From UBA4742 sp963773335 (GTDB lineage: Bacteria > Actinomycetota > Acidimicrobiia > Acidimicrobiales > Acidimicrobilacustridaceae), in assembly GCA_963773335.1 (NCBI GenBank), contig CAVZAT010000007.1:496001-560000 (forward strand): a DNA stretch of 64,000 nt. The letters run 5' to 3'. Below the pieces are notes generated by a model. The model was not told the origin of the DNA and searched no databases. It worked only from the letters and a program-made list of their open reading frames with translations. Below, piece after piece: positions 63,758-64,000 of the stretch. Every line of letters begins with the position of its first letter. Positions within the stretch are counted from its first letter, which is position 1. The translations under genes and the position numbers were made by a program.

Positions 63758-64000
63758 GTGATCGATCCGGGGGACGCGAGCGGCAGACCAGCGCCGTCGC
63801 ACGCCGCGGTGATGACCCACCGGATCGCCGACCTCGATCGGTGGAAGGCCGGCTGGGACGACCACCAGTCCGAGCGTCGCGACGCCGGATTCCTCGGTCA
63901 TCTCATCCACCGGTCCCAGACCGAGCCGGACGTCGTCACCGTCCTGCTGCCCGTCGCCGACCTGGAGCGGGCGCGGACGTTCGCCGCTTCGCCCGACCGC
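63758..64000 (+). CDS. Partial protein, ABM-like (antibiotic biosynthesis monooxygenase-like) domain
   Basis: The open frame runs off the window. It reads HAAVMTHRIADLDRWKAGWD, then DAGFLGHLIHRSQTEPDVVT and VLLPVADLERARTFAASPDR, a ferredoxin-like fold similar to ABM or DUF3764-type proteins. The start could be GTG 63758 or ATG 63812. Function cannot be assigned. Confidence 0.55.
   Translation, partial: MIDPGDASGRPAPSHAAVMTHRIADLDRWKAGWDDHQSERRDAGFLGHLIHRSQTEPDVVTVLLPVADLERARTFAASPDR

Overview
The window is about 64 kb of GC-rich DNA from an actinobacterium, most likely a member of the Acidimicrobiia. Pointers are very high third-position GC, frequent GTG starts, 4-base GTGA/ATGA gene overlaps, a SenX3-RegX3-type two-component pair, a UPF0182 protein, an isolated mreB, and many genes whose start codon lies 6-7 nt after a TANNNT hexamer (leaderless transcripts). 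The class assignment is inference; no rRNA is present.

The left 41 kb looks like chromosomal backbone. Positions 1876-12971 form a phosphate/polyphosphate block: ppk1, a CYTH-domain protein and a Nudix hydrolase (each overlapping the next by 4 nt), a two-unit PHO box, pstSCAB, two PhoU-type genes, and a SenX3/PhoR kinase with a RegX3/PhoB regulator. Next come an MFS-type permease, a DUF2342-type protein, an NAD-dependent epimerase-like protein, two HtrA-like PDZ proteins that both lack the catalytic His and Ser (positions 42 and 17346), moaE, a small membrane protein, mreB with an apparent ATA start, an ECHDC3-like hydratase, HEAT-repeat and Lon/PDZ proteins, a DivIVA-like coiled-coil protein with a phage-capsid-like tail motif, UPF0182, a RhaD-type aldolase/dehydrogenase, DUF389, a ferredoxin-P450 pair, a secreted beta-helix protein and a TauE/SafE-DUF1634 pair. 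Then follow a radical SAM/SPASM maturase with its own candidate precursor peptide, a universal stress protein, and an Asp-box repeat protein with a MoaD-like protein.

An initiator tRNA-fMet gene (41419-41495) opens an accessory region that runs to about 60.03 kb. The 3' half of this tRNA is repeated at 48868, 53148 and 59989, so the region reads as three adjacent integrated segments. Segment 1 is a 7.4-kb element with a tyrosine integrase, an excisionase, matching TCTAACGG arm-type sites at both ends, an HNH endonuclease and an AbiE-like toxin-antitoxin pair whose promoter carries a perfect 30-bp palindrome. Segment 2 holds a LuxR/TPR regulator, a TIGR03086-type protein and a methyltransferase. 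Segment 3 holds a PAS-GGDEF protein, a CmcJ/NvfI-like protein, an ArsR-ArsC fusion with a visible operator, a VOC protein and a sulfatase. Truncated genes sit at the scars. Beyond the last scar lie a large BTAD-AAA regulator and a partial gene.

At least 17 single-base frameshifts interrupt otherwise well-conserved genes between 24.9 and 61.2 kb (13 look like one extra base, 4 like one missing base). None was seen in the first 24.9 kb. For these genes the whole span is given and the shift position noted; sequencing or assembly error is the simplest explanation.
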